From: Acidimicrobiaceae bacterium
GTDB taxonomy: Bacteria > Actinomycetota > Acidimicrobiia > Acidimicrobiales > RAAP-2
DNA length: 45,391 nt
Assembly: GCA_003152015.1 (NCBI GenBank)
Contig: PLZF01000050.1
Location: 268 to 45,658, forward strand
Reading direction: 5' to 3'
In this document: piece by piece, positions 28,175 through 35,396 of the stretch
Position numbering within the stretch: the first letter of the stretch is position 1
Layout: every line of letters begins with the position of its first letter
Made by a program: the position numbers and the translations under genes
The notes under the pieces: generated by a model
Seen by the model: the letters and a program-made list of their open reading frames with translations, nothing else
The model's database searches: none
What the model was told of the DNA's origin: nothing

Positions 28175-28704
28175 CGGCTTCGGTCAGAATCCTCTTTGGC
28201 CGCAGCGGCCTTGTTGCGTTGAGCGATGGTGGATGAAATAGACGCCACGCCGCTAGTGGTCCGCGGCGATTCAGCGTGGAGCCACGCGGCCAGGAGTGCC
28301 TGATTTTCGGCTTCGGCGACTTGACGCTTCACGATATCCAAATTCATTTCCTGGACCCGTAATGTCAGCGCGTCACACCTACGTTCGAGGGCCTCGCTGA
28401 TGCGGACGACATGGCTCAGGAGATCTCGCTCTTCATGGAGGTAACGCCCAAGAACCCGATAGGTCAGACGCCCGAATAGCCCGACCAACCTACCCTTCGG
28501 ACCGCCCCCGGCATCCTCAGGATTGAACGAGTCGGGGAGCGCCCAGTGCTTATGGAGGTAGTCGAGAGAGCTTCCGCTGCGGGACTGCTCACCTCCCGAG
28601 GAAGGGTTGAATTGATTTGGAGGCAGAGGCTCCCACCGGAGCACCTGGTGCTCTTCTTTCAGGCGCTTGAGAAACTCTTTTGGGTCAAGCCCAGGTTGTC
28701 CCAC
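28171..28704 (-). CDS. Hypothetical coiled-coil protein of the glycan locus
   Basis: 177 residues, function not recognised. The first 70 residues are polar (LDPKEFLKRLKEEHQVLRWE). A basic, weakly hydrophobic block follows (RLVGLFGRLTYRVLGRYLHEE), then a helical coiled-coil stretch (~95-150, SEALERRCDALTLRVQEM). There is no membrane helix or signal. Some surface-glycan methyltransferases have a similar helical stalk before the catalytic domain, so this could be a free-standing scaffold or a remnant; that comparison is from memory and weak. GGGAGG lies 8 bases before the GTG, a strong ribosome site. The stop overlaps the glycosyltransferase start (ATGA), implying a joint role. Confidence 0.72.
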   Translation of the reverse strand: MGQPGLDPKEFLKRLKEEHQVLRWEPLPPNQFNPSSGGEQSRSGSSLDYLHKHWALPDSFNPEDAGGGPKGRLVGLFGRLTYRVLGRYLHEERDLLSHVVRISEALERRCDALTLRVQEMNLDIVKRQVAEAENQALLAAWLHAESPRTTSGVASISSTIAQRNKAAAAKEDSDRSR

Positions 28705-29083
28705 GTTGTGATCCTCCCTTCCTTGCTATCACGCGTGGCACTCACCGGATGGTCAGTCACGTCGCAGTCTGTCGGCTGGCGGTGGTTCCCGAGGGATGGC
28801 TTGTGGATTTGCCATCCGATCGGCACGCGGATTGTACCCGTTTTTGGCATCGCCCTCCGGTGACACCTGGCGGTGCACGGCCTTATTCAGAATGGCCCAG
28901 GTGGGGCCGGTCGCTGTCGAAAGTCGCCGGAGATAGACCATGTGGGTGGGGGAAGCTCATGGTAGCCTTCGGCAGTCGTCGAGCGGTCCTTCTGGTCCTG
29001 ATATTGGCCCCGGCTCTTAGTGGATCTGCTGCTTTGGGGAATGTGACGGAGAGCCACCGACGATTCTTTCGAACCTATTCCAC
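28705..29083. other. 379-bp divergent intergenic region
   Basis: This gap separates the leftward coiled-coil/GT pair from the rightward double GT2 gene. It contains the strong ribosome site for the leftward pair and, at 28959-29087, a small open frame described separately. No convincing -35/-10 pair, terminator or RNA gene was seen in the rest. Confidence 0.5.
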
Positions 29084-29087
29084 GTGA
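28959..29087 (+). CDS. Possible 42-residue leader/small membrane peptide ahead of the GT2 gene
   Basis: The ATG at 28959 is preceded by GGGGGAAG with about 6 bases' spacing. The frame codes for 42 residues. The N-terminal half looks like a signal or membrane segment (Arg-Arg, then AVLLVLILAPALSGSAALG). The second half is basic (SHRRFFRTYST). Its stop overlaps the GTG of the glycosyltransferase by 4 bases, and that GTG has no good ribosome site of its own, which suggests translational coupling. No homologue is recognised, and the frame could be chance. Confidence 0.35.
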   Translation: MVAFGSRRAVLLVLILAPALSGSAALGNVTESHRRFFRTYST

Positions 29088-30985
29088 GCCAAACAAACGC
29101 CATGTCGACACCCGGCCCCCACCGATCCCTGAACGACGAGTCAGCATCAGCGGCGGTGGAGGGGGAATTAGTGGCAGCCCTCGGGTGGATGGCGGACAAA
29201 TTCACCGAGTCGGCGCCCCTCCCCGCGGTCAGCACAAAGGTGCCTGACCCCTGGGGTCTCCATGCCGCACTCTTTGCCCCGGCCTATTGGCACTGGATCC
29301 ACCTGCACAACCAACAGCGCGCCGAGGGTGTCGATGTTAAGCAACTCCCCACCGACGGGCCCTTGCTGAGCCTGGTGGTTCCGGTCTATCGACCATCTCT
29401 CTGGTACTTCCGTGAGTGTGTGCAGTCGGTGATCGACCAGACGTACCAACACTGGGAGCTTTGTCTCTGTGATGACGGTTCCGGTGATCCCGAGTTGACG
29501 GTAGCCATGGAAGAGATGGCGGCTGGTGACACCCGCATCAAAGTGATGGCACTCGAACAGAACGGTGGAATTTCCCGGGCCACCAACAAGGCGCTGGAGG
29601 CGGCGACGGGTGAATTCATCGTGCTTCTCGATCACGATGACCTGCTCGACCTCGAGGCATTAGCGGAGATCGCCGCCGTGGTGCTGACCGAAGCCGACGC
29701 TGACGTCATCTACTCCGACGAAGACAAACTCGACGAGTTGGATCGTCCCTGCCAGCCCCACTTCAAACCCGACTGGGATCCGGACATGCTGCTGTCGTTC
29801 CCCTACCTGGGGCACGTCACGGCGATCCGCCATGAACTGATACAACGCATCGGCGGTTTCCGCCCCGAGTTCGACGGCAGCCAAGATTTTGATCTCATGC
29901 TGCGGGCGACCGAGCAGTCGCGACGGGTGGTTCACATCCCGAGAGTGCTCTATCACTGGCGGGTGGTGGCGGGTTCTGCCGCCGGTGATTCCGAAGCCAA
30001 GCCGTGGGCCCACCTGGCAAGCCGTCGAGCGGTGGAGGATGCGGTGATTCGCCAGGGAATCAACGGGGCAGTCGATGGCGGACCGTTTCAGGGCGCGTAT
30101 CACGTCCGGCGCCGGATCGAGGGATCTCCCACTGTCAGCATCATCATGCCGTTCCGGGACCAGGCAGCCCTGACGGTTGCGTGTCTCGCTTCATTGGAAG
30201 TGGCGCCGGGCTATCCGATAACCGAAGTCGTGCTGATCGACAACGGCAGCACGGAACCGGAGACGCGAGCTCTCCGCCGTCAGCTGGAAGCTCGGCCCGC
30301 CACCCGGGTTCTCGAGTATCCCGGCCCGTTCAACTGGTCGGCCATCAACAACATGGCCGCCAAGACCTGCGATACCGACATGTTGTTATTTCTCAACAAC
30401 GACATCGAGGCGTCGTCGGAAGGATGGCTGCATGCCCTGGTCGAGTTGGGTCAGCGGTCCGATGTAGGTGCGGTGGGCGCTCGTCTGTTGTACCCCGATG
30501 GGGCATTGCAACATGCGGGTGTAGTCCTTGGACTTGGCGGTGTCGCCGGACATCTGTTTGCCGGAATGCCCCCGGGTGAGATGGGGTACTTCGGCTGGGA
30601 TCTCATCGTTCGGGAATACAGTGCGGTGACTGCGGCGTGCATGTTGGTCCGACGAGAGGTCTTTGAGGAGCTCAATGGATTCGACGAAACCTTTGCCGTC
30701 GGCTTCAACGACATCGATTTCTGTATCCGATTGGGACGAGCGGGATATCGGGTGCTCTACACTCCCCACGCCAAACTGATCCACTATGAATCGGTCAGCC
30801 GCGGGCTCTCGGGGTATCAGCACGATTACCAACAGTTTCTGGCCCGTTGGATCGGGGTGTTGCGTGTGGACGACCCGTTCTACAACCGAAACCTCGGACG
30901 GCTTGAACCGCACTGCCCCCTTCGGCCACCAGACGAAGACGAGAGGTGGCTTTCGTTGGTTGGCGGCCTCATGGAGACGGCGTAA
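29084..30985 (+). CDS. Bifunctional family 2 glycosyltransferase (two GT2 domains)
   Basis: 633 residues with two GT-A domains. The first (~100-320) has LSLVVPVYRPSLWYF, LCDDGSGDPEL, GGISRATNKALEAATGEFI and DHDDLL with the DxD-like metal site, then YSDEDKLDE. The second (~345-610) has PTVSIIMPFRDQAALTV, VVLIDNGSTEPE, INNMAAKTCDTDMLLFLNND, and NDIDFCIRLGRAGYRVLYTP. This architecture is common in O-antigen and rhamnan-type polymer synthesis, where each domain adds one sugar. The GTG at 29084 overlaps a small upstream frame; an ATG at 29102 is an alternative. Sugar donors are unknown. Confidence 0.93.
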   Translation: MSQTNAMSTPGPHRSLNDESASAAVEGELVAALGWMADKFTESAPLPAVSTKVPDPWGLHAALFAPAYWHWIHLHNQQRAEGVDVKQLPTDGPLLSLVVPVYRPSLWYFRECVQSVIDQTYQHWELCLCDDGSGDPELTVAMEEMAAGDTRIKVMALEQNGGISRATNKALEAATGEFIVLLDHDDLLDLEALAEIAAVVLTEADADVIYSDEDKLDELDRPCQPHFKPDWDPDMLLSFPYLGHVTAIRHELIQRIGGFRPEFDGSQDFDLMLRATEQSRRVVHIPRVLYHWRVVAGSAAGDSEAKPWAHLASRRAVEDAVIRQGINGAVDGGPFQGAYHVRRRIEGSPTVSIIMPFRDQAALTVACLASLEVAPGYPITEVVLIDNGSTEPETRALRRQLEARPATRVLEYPGPFNWSAINNMAAKTCDTDMLLFLNNDIEASSEGWLHALVELGQRSDVGAVGARLLYPDGALQHAGVVLGLGGVAGHLFAGMPPGEMGYFGWDLIVREYSAVTAACMLVRREVFEELNGFDETFAVGFNDIDFCIRLGRAGYRVLYTPHAKLIHYESVSRGLSGYQHDYQQFLARWIGVLRVDDPFYNRNLGRLEPHCPLRPPDEDERWLSLVGGLMETA

Positions 30986-31012
30986 TCGAGACGGCCTCAT
31001 CGAGACGGCAGC
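30971..31012 (+). repeat. Three 14-bp direct repeats at the end of the double GT2 gene
   Basis: ATGGAGACGGCGTA, ATCGAGACGGCCTC and ATCGAGACGGCAGC run back to back (30971-31012). The first holds the GT2 stop codon, so the array spans the gene's end. Confidence 0.7.
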
Positions 31013-31029
31013 GACCCAACCCTGGGTCG
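31012..31029. terminator. Hairpin between convergent genes
   Basis: CGACCCA and TGGGTCG form a perfect 7-base stem with loop ACCC, lying in the 72-base gap between the rightward GT2 and leftward YfhO genes. There is no U-run, as is common for actinobacterial terminators. It could work in both directions. Confidence 0.5.
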
Positions 31030-31057
31030 TGATCCTCAACCTCTGAATTCGACCACC

Positions 31058-33505
31058 TCAGCCCCGACGAGCGGAGTGTTGTCCGTGGGTTCGGTGGCTT
31101 CGCCGGGGTCGATATCTCCGTACGTGTGGGAACGATCCGACCAGTGCGACCATGGCGAGAAAGGCGACCAGAATCGCGGCCGTCTCGTGGGGTGGCAGGA
31201 AGTTGAAACTCACGATCGATCTTCCGGCGGGCACCGACACTTCCTGAAAGAGCCCAGTCGGCCCGAACGGGACCTTTTTGACCGCGACGGTCTTTCCGTT
31301 GATGTTCGCCGACCAACCGGGCATGAACTGGACCTGTCTGATTAGCACGGACGGACGGGAGCAGGTGACGGTGGCCTGGTCCCACCCTTGACCGGTGACC
31401 GAACATCCGGCACCCACGAAGTTGGTGTCCACGGAGTTCTCCGGCGACTCGGCGACAAGGGAGAAGAGGGGCGCAGGGGTCGGGAGCTCCCATATCTCGG
31501 CGAAACTGTCGTGGTAGACGACCCGTGGGCCGCCGGGCCAGGGGTCGGTCCCGGCGGTCGGAAAGCGGGTGCCGAAGATGTCAAGGCCATTGGCGTTGGT
31601 GACGATGTAACGCACGCCGACGGCTTCGAAGTTGGCCAGGTGCGATGTGAATTCGTCGGCGGGTGATTGGGCCTGGCGGTCGATGGTGGCGGCACCCGTG
31701 AACAACAGGGTGGGGGAGTTGGTATCGAGCTCTGAGTTGACGTAGATCACCCAATCCTTGGGAATGGGCAGATCGGTGGTGTTGACTTCGGCAATGCCGA
31801 AGTAGGAGCCATAGTTGGCCTGTATCGGCCCCAGGGTGGCGAACCGGTAGGTACCGAGGTGCGCCTGAAGCCAGGTGACCGACCCCAGATGCAACGGTGG
31901 TGGCGGAGGAGCGGACGCATAGGTGAAGCCGAGGAGAAGCGTGGACTCCACGCAGATCGCGGCTGCGGCAAGGATGCGCCCCTGGCGTTTGATCCGCTCC
32001 GTACGTCGTGTGGGCACCGCCCGGGAGCGCCGTGCTGCCCGCCAGCCGCCGACAACCAGGAGAACAAGGACCAGCCCGGCGAACGCCATGCTCCAGACCA
32101 CGTACACCTGGCGGTTCCCGTGCCCCGGGGTGGTCGTGCCGGCGTGGGCCATGACCGGCCAGGCCGTCATTGCGGCCCACACCACCATGGCCCCGGTCAG
32201 TGCTGCGCTGCCTACCAACACGCCTCGGTTGGTGACGCGACGGGCAATGTCGTCCAGGCCGAACACCGCCAGGATCACCACCGCCAACTCCCAGGAAGGA
32301 TCCGCGTAACGGAAGAAGGCGGTGGCGTTGATAACCGGCACAACAGCCAACAGGTGGACCATCGGTGAAAAGCCGTAGGTGCGGAGCAGGCAGAGGAGTA
32401 CCCATACTCCGAGCCCCACTCTCAACATCCGGTTCTGTCGGCCGATCAGGCCGACCAGTGCGGCCGCAATGAGAGTCACTGACAGATAACCACCGACGCT
32501 TCCCCACAGGCCGGAGATGACGTCGATGCCTCCTCCCGCGGCCCGGAAACCGGAGATTGGGCCCAATGAGTAGGGGAGGATGAGTTGAGAGAGACCGGTG
32601 GCGCGAAGTCCGGCGTGGGCCAAAAGGTGGCCGTGCCCCCCCACGTTCGCCGAAGGCAGATAGGTGACAAATGCCACAATCAGGGGCGCGGCCAATGCGA
32701 CCCCGACGAGGATCCCGGCCGCCAGCTTGGCGACCATGGCCCGCCAGCAGGCTCGGCCCGGGCCGGCAAGCCGAAATACCGTCCACCACGCCACGAAAAT
32801 CCCGTCGATGAAGGTGGTCTCGGGGAAGCCGGCCAAAATCGAAAATGCCAGTGCGACCCCCAGGAGTCGCCATCCACCGGGTCGCTGTTCCCGGGCGGCG
32901 GATAGCGCACGTTCCACACCCAATATCGAAAGGGGAAGCAGGACGATCGGTCGGATTGGTGCATGGGTGAGCCACGCGTACGTTCCGCACATTCCGAAGG
33001 CGACACCGCCGGCAATCGAGAATGTACGCCCGACGCCGAGCCTCCGCACCAGGAGGTAGGTCGCCCAACCCGTAGTGGTTTCGAGGAAAATTTGGAGAAA
33101 CAGCATCCCCTGGTGGAACACCAGGAGGAAGGTTGGAAGAAAGAAGGCACCGCTTTGCATCTCCCCGGCGAGTGGAGACCCGATCCCTTCGAACGGGTTC
33201 CACCACGGGATGTGCCCATGGAGCCAATCCAGGGTGGCCAGGTGGCCCAGTGCCTGGGTGGTGAAGGCCGAATTGGGGTCGATGTACGGTCGGCCCGGCA
33301 GCCAGGCGCTTTTGCCCGGGGACAGATACGCGTCAACGGCCAGGGGATTGCTGGTGACCAGGTGAAGGAGGGCCGGAAGATTGGCAGCCACCACGGCAAC
33401 AAAGATGCAGGCGACCGGAAAAATCTCGTGTGATCTTCGATTCAGCTCTCGGACGAGCCGCAAACGGGCAGAGGTGAATACCGGAGCCATGTTCTTTGCC
33501 TGCAT
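31058..33505 (-). CDS. YfhO-family polytopic membrane protein
   Basis: 815 residues with about 12 membrane helices. An outward loop follows the first (PYIDPNSAFTTQALGHLATLDWLHGHIPWWNPFEGIGSPLAG), as in YfhO/GT-C-like proteins. The C-terminal third is a soluble domain (FEAVGVRYIVTNANG, FMPGWSANINGKTV, GLFQEVSVPAGRSIVSF), and a last helix follows. YfhO proteins help glycosylate lipoteichoic acid in Bacillus; GT-C-type use of a lipid-linked sugar is inferred for relatives. The N-terminus has two Met candidates (33505 and 33490). It stands alone on the minus strand in the glycan locus, facing the double GT2 enzyme. Confidence 0.85.
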   Translation of the reverse strand: MQAKNMAPVFTSARLRLVRELNRRSHEIFPVACIFVAVVAANLPALLHLVTSNPLAVDAYLSPGKSAWLPGRPYIDPNSAFTTQALGHLATLDWLHGHIPWWNPFEGIGSPLAGEMQSGAFFLPTFLLVFHQGMLFLQIFLETTTGWATYLLVRRLGVGRTFSIAGGVAFGMCGTYAWLTHAPIRPIVLLPLSILGVERALSAAREQRPGGWRLLGVALAFSILAGFPETTFIDGIFVAWWTVFRLAGPGRACWRAMVAKLAAGILVGVALAAPLIVAFVTYLPSANVGGHGHLLAHAGLRATGLSQLILPYSLGPISGFRAAGGGIDVISGLWGSVGGYLSVTLIAAALVGLIGRQNRMLRVGLGVWVLLCLLRTYGFSPMVHLLAVVPVINATAFFRYADPSWELAVVILAVFGLDDIARRVTNRGVLVGSAALTGAMVVWAAMTAWPVMAHAGTTTPGHGNRQVYVVWSMAFAGLVLVLLVVGGWRAARRSRAVPTRRTERIKRQGRILAAAAICVESTLLLGFTYASAPPPPPLHLGSVTWLQAHLGTYRFATLGPIQANYGSYFGIAEVNTTDLPIPKDWVIYVNSELDTNSPTLLFTGAATIDRQAQSPADEFTSHLANFEAVGVRYIVTNANGLDIFGTRFPTAGTDPWPGGPRVVYHDSFAEIWELPTPAPLFSLVAESPENSVDTNFVGAGCSVTGQGWDQATVTCSRPSVLIRQVQFMPGWSANINGKTVAVKKVPFGPTGLFQEVSVPAGRSIVSFNFLPPHETAAILVAFLAMVALVGSFPHVRRYRPRRSHRTHGQHSARRG

Positions 33506-33757
33506 GCCGCGTGTTCGTCTCCGGTGACCCCGAGTAGTGATTGTCCCTACTGGGTTTGGCGTGGGGCACAGCGTATAGGCCTACGATGCGCCGGTGCTGT
33601 TGTTTGAACACGGACATATTGGTCCCAGGATCGCTGTCTCTTTTTTGCCGGCGACGGCGCTGGAGTGGATGCCCGAGATGGCCGGAATGGCCGTGCGTTG
33701 AGTCCGCGCGCTTCGGCCTCGCCCGTTCGATCCCTCGAGCTGCCAGGGAGGAGGGTT

Positions 33758-34324
33758 ATGCTTGCCACCCTGGTCGAAAAGGATTACGAAGCCTGGTACC
33801 AGGTACGTGACCGATGTCGCTCGTGGCTGGTTCCCTGGGAGCCGCGGCCCAAGGGCGCACCGCTGGCGCCTGAAGACGCTGTCAGCTTTGCCAGCCGTTG
33901 CCTCATGCGTGAACGAGAACGTCAGCTCGGTACCGGCTTTGGCTTCGGCCTCTTCGTGGAGGGACGCTTCGCGGGAGAGATCACCCTTTCTTCCATCCAG
34001 AGAGGTCCGTTCCAGAACGGATCGGTGGGCTACTGGATCGATCAGGACTTGGCCGGGTTGGGTTTGATCCCTGAGGCTGTCGTCGTCGTCTTGCAATACG
34101 CATTTGAGACTCTCGGTCTTCACCGGATTGAAGTGGCGATCATCCCCCGCAACAGTTCGAGCCGACGGGTAGTGGAGAAGCTGGGACTTCGGGTCGAAGG
34201 CGTGGCGCTTGGATTCCTCGAGATCAACGGCGAGTGGGAGGACCACATCCGCTACGCCATGACCGCCGAGGAGTGGGCCGACCGTCGGACTGAATTCCTC
34301 ACCAACTGGCTCAAGAAAGCCTGA
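33758..34324 (+). CDS. GNAT N-acetyltransferase, RimJ/RimL type
   Basis: 188 residues. The fold is clear: VRDRCRSWLVPWEPRP, GFGFGLFVEGRFAGEITLSS, the SVGYWIDQDLAGLGLIPEA acetyl-CoA loop region, LGLHRIEVAIIPRNSSSRRVVEKLG, and VEGVALGFLEINGEWEDHIRYA. This pattern is that of RimJ-like ribosomal-protein N-terminal acetyltransferases. GGAGG (33747-33751) is 6 bases before the ATG at 33758, so that start is chosen. The frame is open to a GTG at 33665, which would add 31 residues of unlike composition. It sits at the border of the glycan locus and its substrate may be a protein or an amino sugar. Confidence 0.88.
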   Translation: MLATLVEKDYEAWYQVRDRCRSWLVPWEPRPKGAPLAPEDAVSFASRCLMRERERQLGTGFGFGLFVEGRFAGEITLSSIQRGPFQNGSVGYWIDQDLAGLGLIPEAVVVVLQYAFETLGLHRIEVAIIPRNSSSRRVVEKLGLRVEGVALGFLEINGEWEDHIRYAMTAEEWADRRTEFLTNWLKKA

Positions 34325-34643
34325 ACTGGCCGGCGTCACCCTCGGCTTGGGCAGCCGGGCCTGGCGAATCAGGCTGGCTTGACGAATCAGGCTGGCTTGA
34401 CGAATCAGGCTGGTCAGGCGAAGCACCTCCGGTCAGGCGAGTGTGCCGGGTCGGGCGGATCACCCAGGTTCAGCCCGGCCCCCCGCAGATCAACCGAAAC
34501 CCAGGTAAACGCGTCCCTAAATCGCTGGAGGACTAGTCTCACCGGATGCGGTTGCCACGGAAAGACGGAGCTGGTACCGAACAGGCCGCGTCCGGTCGGA
34601 CGACAACACTCGACTCGGCTCGAGAGGGATACCCCCCGATGGC
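34325..34643. other. 319-bp gap with a triple 18-bp repeat
   Basis: No gene is supported. The first part holds three 18-bp direct repeats (34363-34416). Near 34530 is GGAGGAC followed by TAGTCT, which could be a -10 box, and an ATG at 34545 opens a 36-codon frame of no recognisable kind that ends within the next gene's start. Nothing else was seen. Confidence 0.5.
34363..34416. repeat. 18-bp direct repeat, three units
   Basis: GGCGAATCAGGCTGGCTT, GACGAATCAGGCTGGCTT and GACGAATCAGGCTGGTCA are consecutive, starting 38 bases after the acetyltransferase stop. The 18-base period keeps frame, though no protein is read here. There are no spacers, so it is not CRISPR. Confidence 0.9.
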
Positions 34644-35396
34644 ATGGTGGCGATGAATGCCGTAGGTCTTGATGCCACCACGCTGCAACAGGAACGCCAG
34701 CTCTGTATCGTCGTTCCGGCATTCAACGAAGGAAGATCCGTTTTCGATGTGGTGAAAACAGCCTACAAGTCGATGCCTGACGCCCACGTTGTGGTGGTGA
34801 ATGACGGTTCCACTGACGACACCGCCATCCAGGCATACCTGGCTGGAGCCGCCGTCGTCTCTCTTCCCATCAATTTGGGAATCGGTGGCGCGGTTCAGAC
34901 CGGATATCAATATGCGTTGCGGCACGGATTCGAGTTCGCCATGCAGATTGATGGCGATGGGCAACATGACCCAACAGAAGCAGCACGCCTCCTGAAGCCC
35001 CTCATCGACGGAACGGCAGATGTGACGGTCGGTTCGCGTTGGCTTGGCCGGGGCGCCTTCGAGTCACCGTCTGGTCGTCGATTCGGAATGCGGGTCTTAG
35101 CAATGCTGGTGCGCTGGAAGACCGGGGGATCGTTTACTGATACAACCTCCGGCTTCAGGGCGGTCGGACGTCGGGGTCTCGAACTGTTCGCGGAGAGCTA
35201 TCCCACCGACTTTCCCGAGGTCGGGACCATTGTCCTGGCGTACCGCAGCGGCCTGAGAATCGAAGAAGTTCCGGTACAGATGGAGAAGCGCCAGCACGGC
35301 AGGTCAAGCATCGCTGGGCTTCGCTCGGCGTATTACATGATCCGGGTGATCGTTGACCTGCTCATTGACAGCGCCGATCACCGGAGTGTGACATGA
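34644..35396 (+). CDS. Family 2 glycosyltransferase, DPM1/polyprenyl-phosphate sugar synthase type
   Basis: 250 residues, a single GT-A domain without membrane helices. Motifs: LCIVVPAFNEGRSVFDVV, VVVVNDGSTDDT, LPINLGIGGAVQTGYQYAL, MQIDGDGQHDPTEAARLL with the DxD metal site, VGSRWLGRG, TDTTSGFRAVG and VEKRQHGRSS-like MEKRQHGRSSI. This is the family that loads a sugar onto polyprenyl phosphate (DPM1, ArnC relatives). Its stop overlaps the start of the DUF2304-DUF2142 gene by 4 bases. GT2 enzymes paired with DUF2304 proteins are frequent, the small membrane protein likely anchoring or aiding transfer. The sugar is unknown. Confidence 0.92.
   Translation: MVAMNAVGLDATTLQQERQLCIVVPAFNEGRSVFDVVKTAYKSMPDAHVVVVNDGSTDDTAIQAYLAGAAVVSLPINLGIGGAVQTGYQYALRHGFEFAMQIDGDGQHDPTEAARLLKPLIDGTADVTVGSRWLGRGAFESPSGRRFGMRVLAMLVRWKTGGSFTDTTSGFRAVGRRGLELFAESYPTDFPEVGTIVLAYRSGLRIEEVPVQMEKRQHGRSSIAGLRSAYYMIRVIVDLLIDSADHRSVT

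Noticed and set aside
34363..34416. CRISPR array
   Set aside because: The repeats are contiguous with no spacers and no cas genes are in the window.
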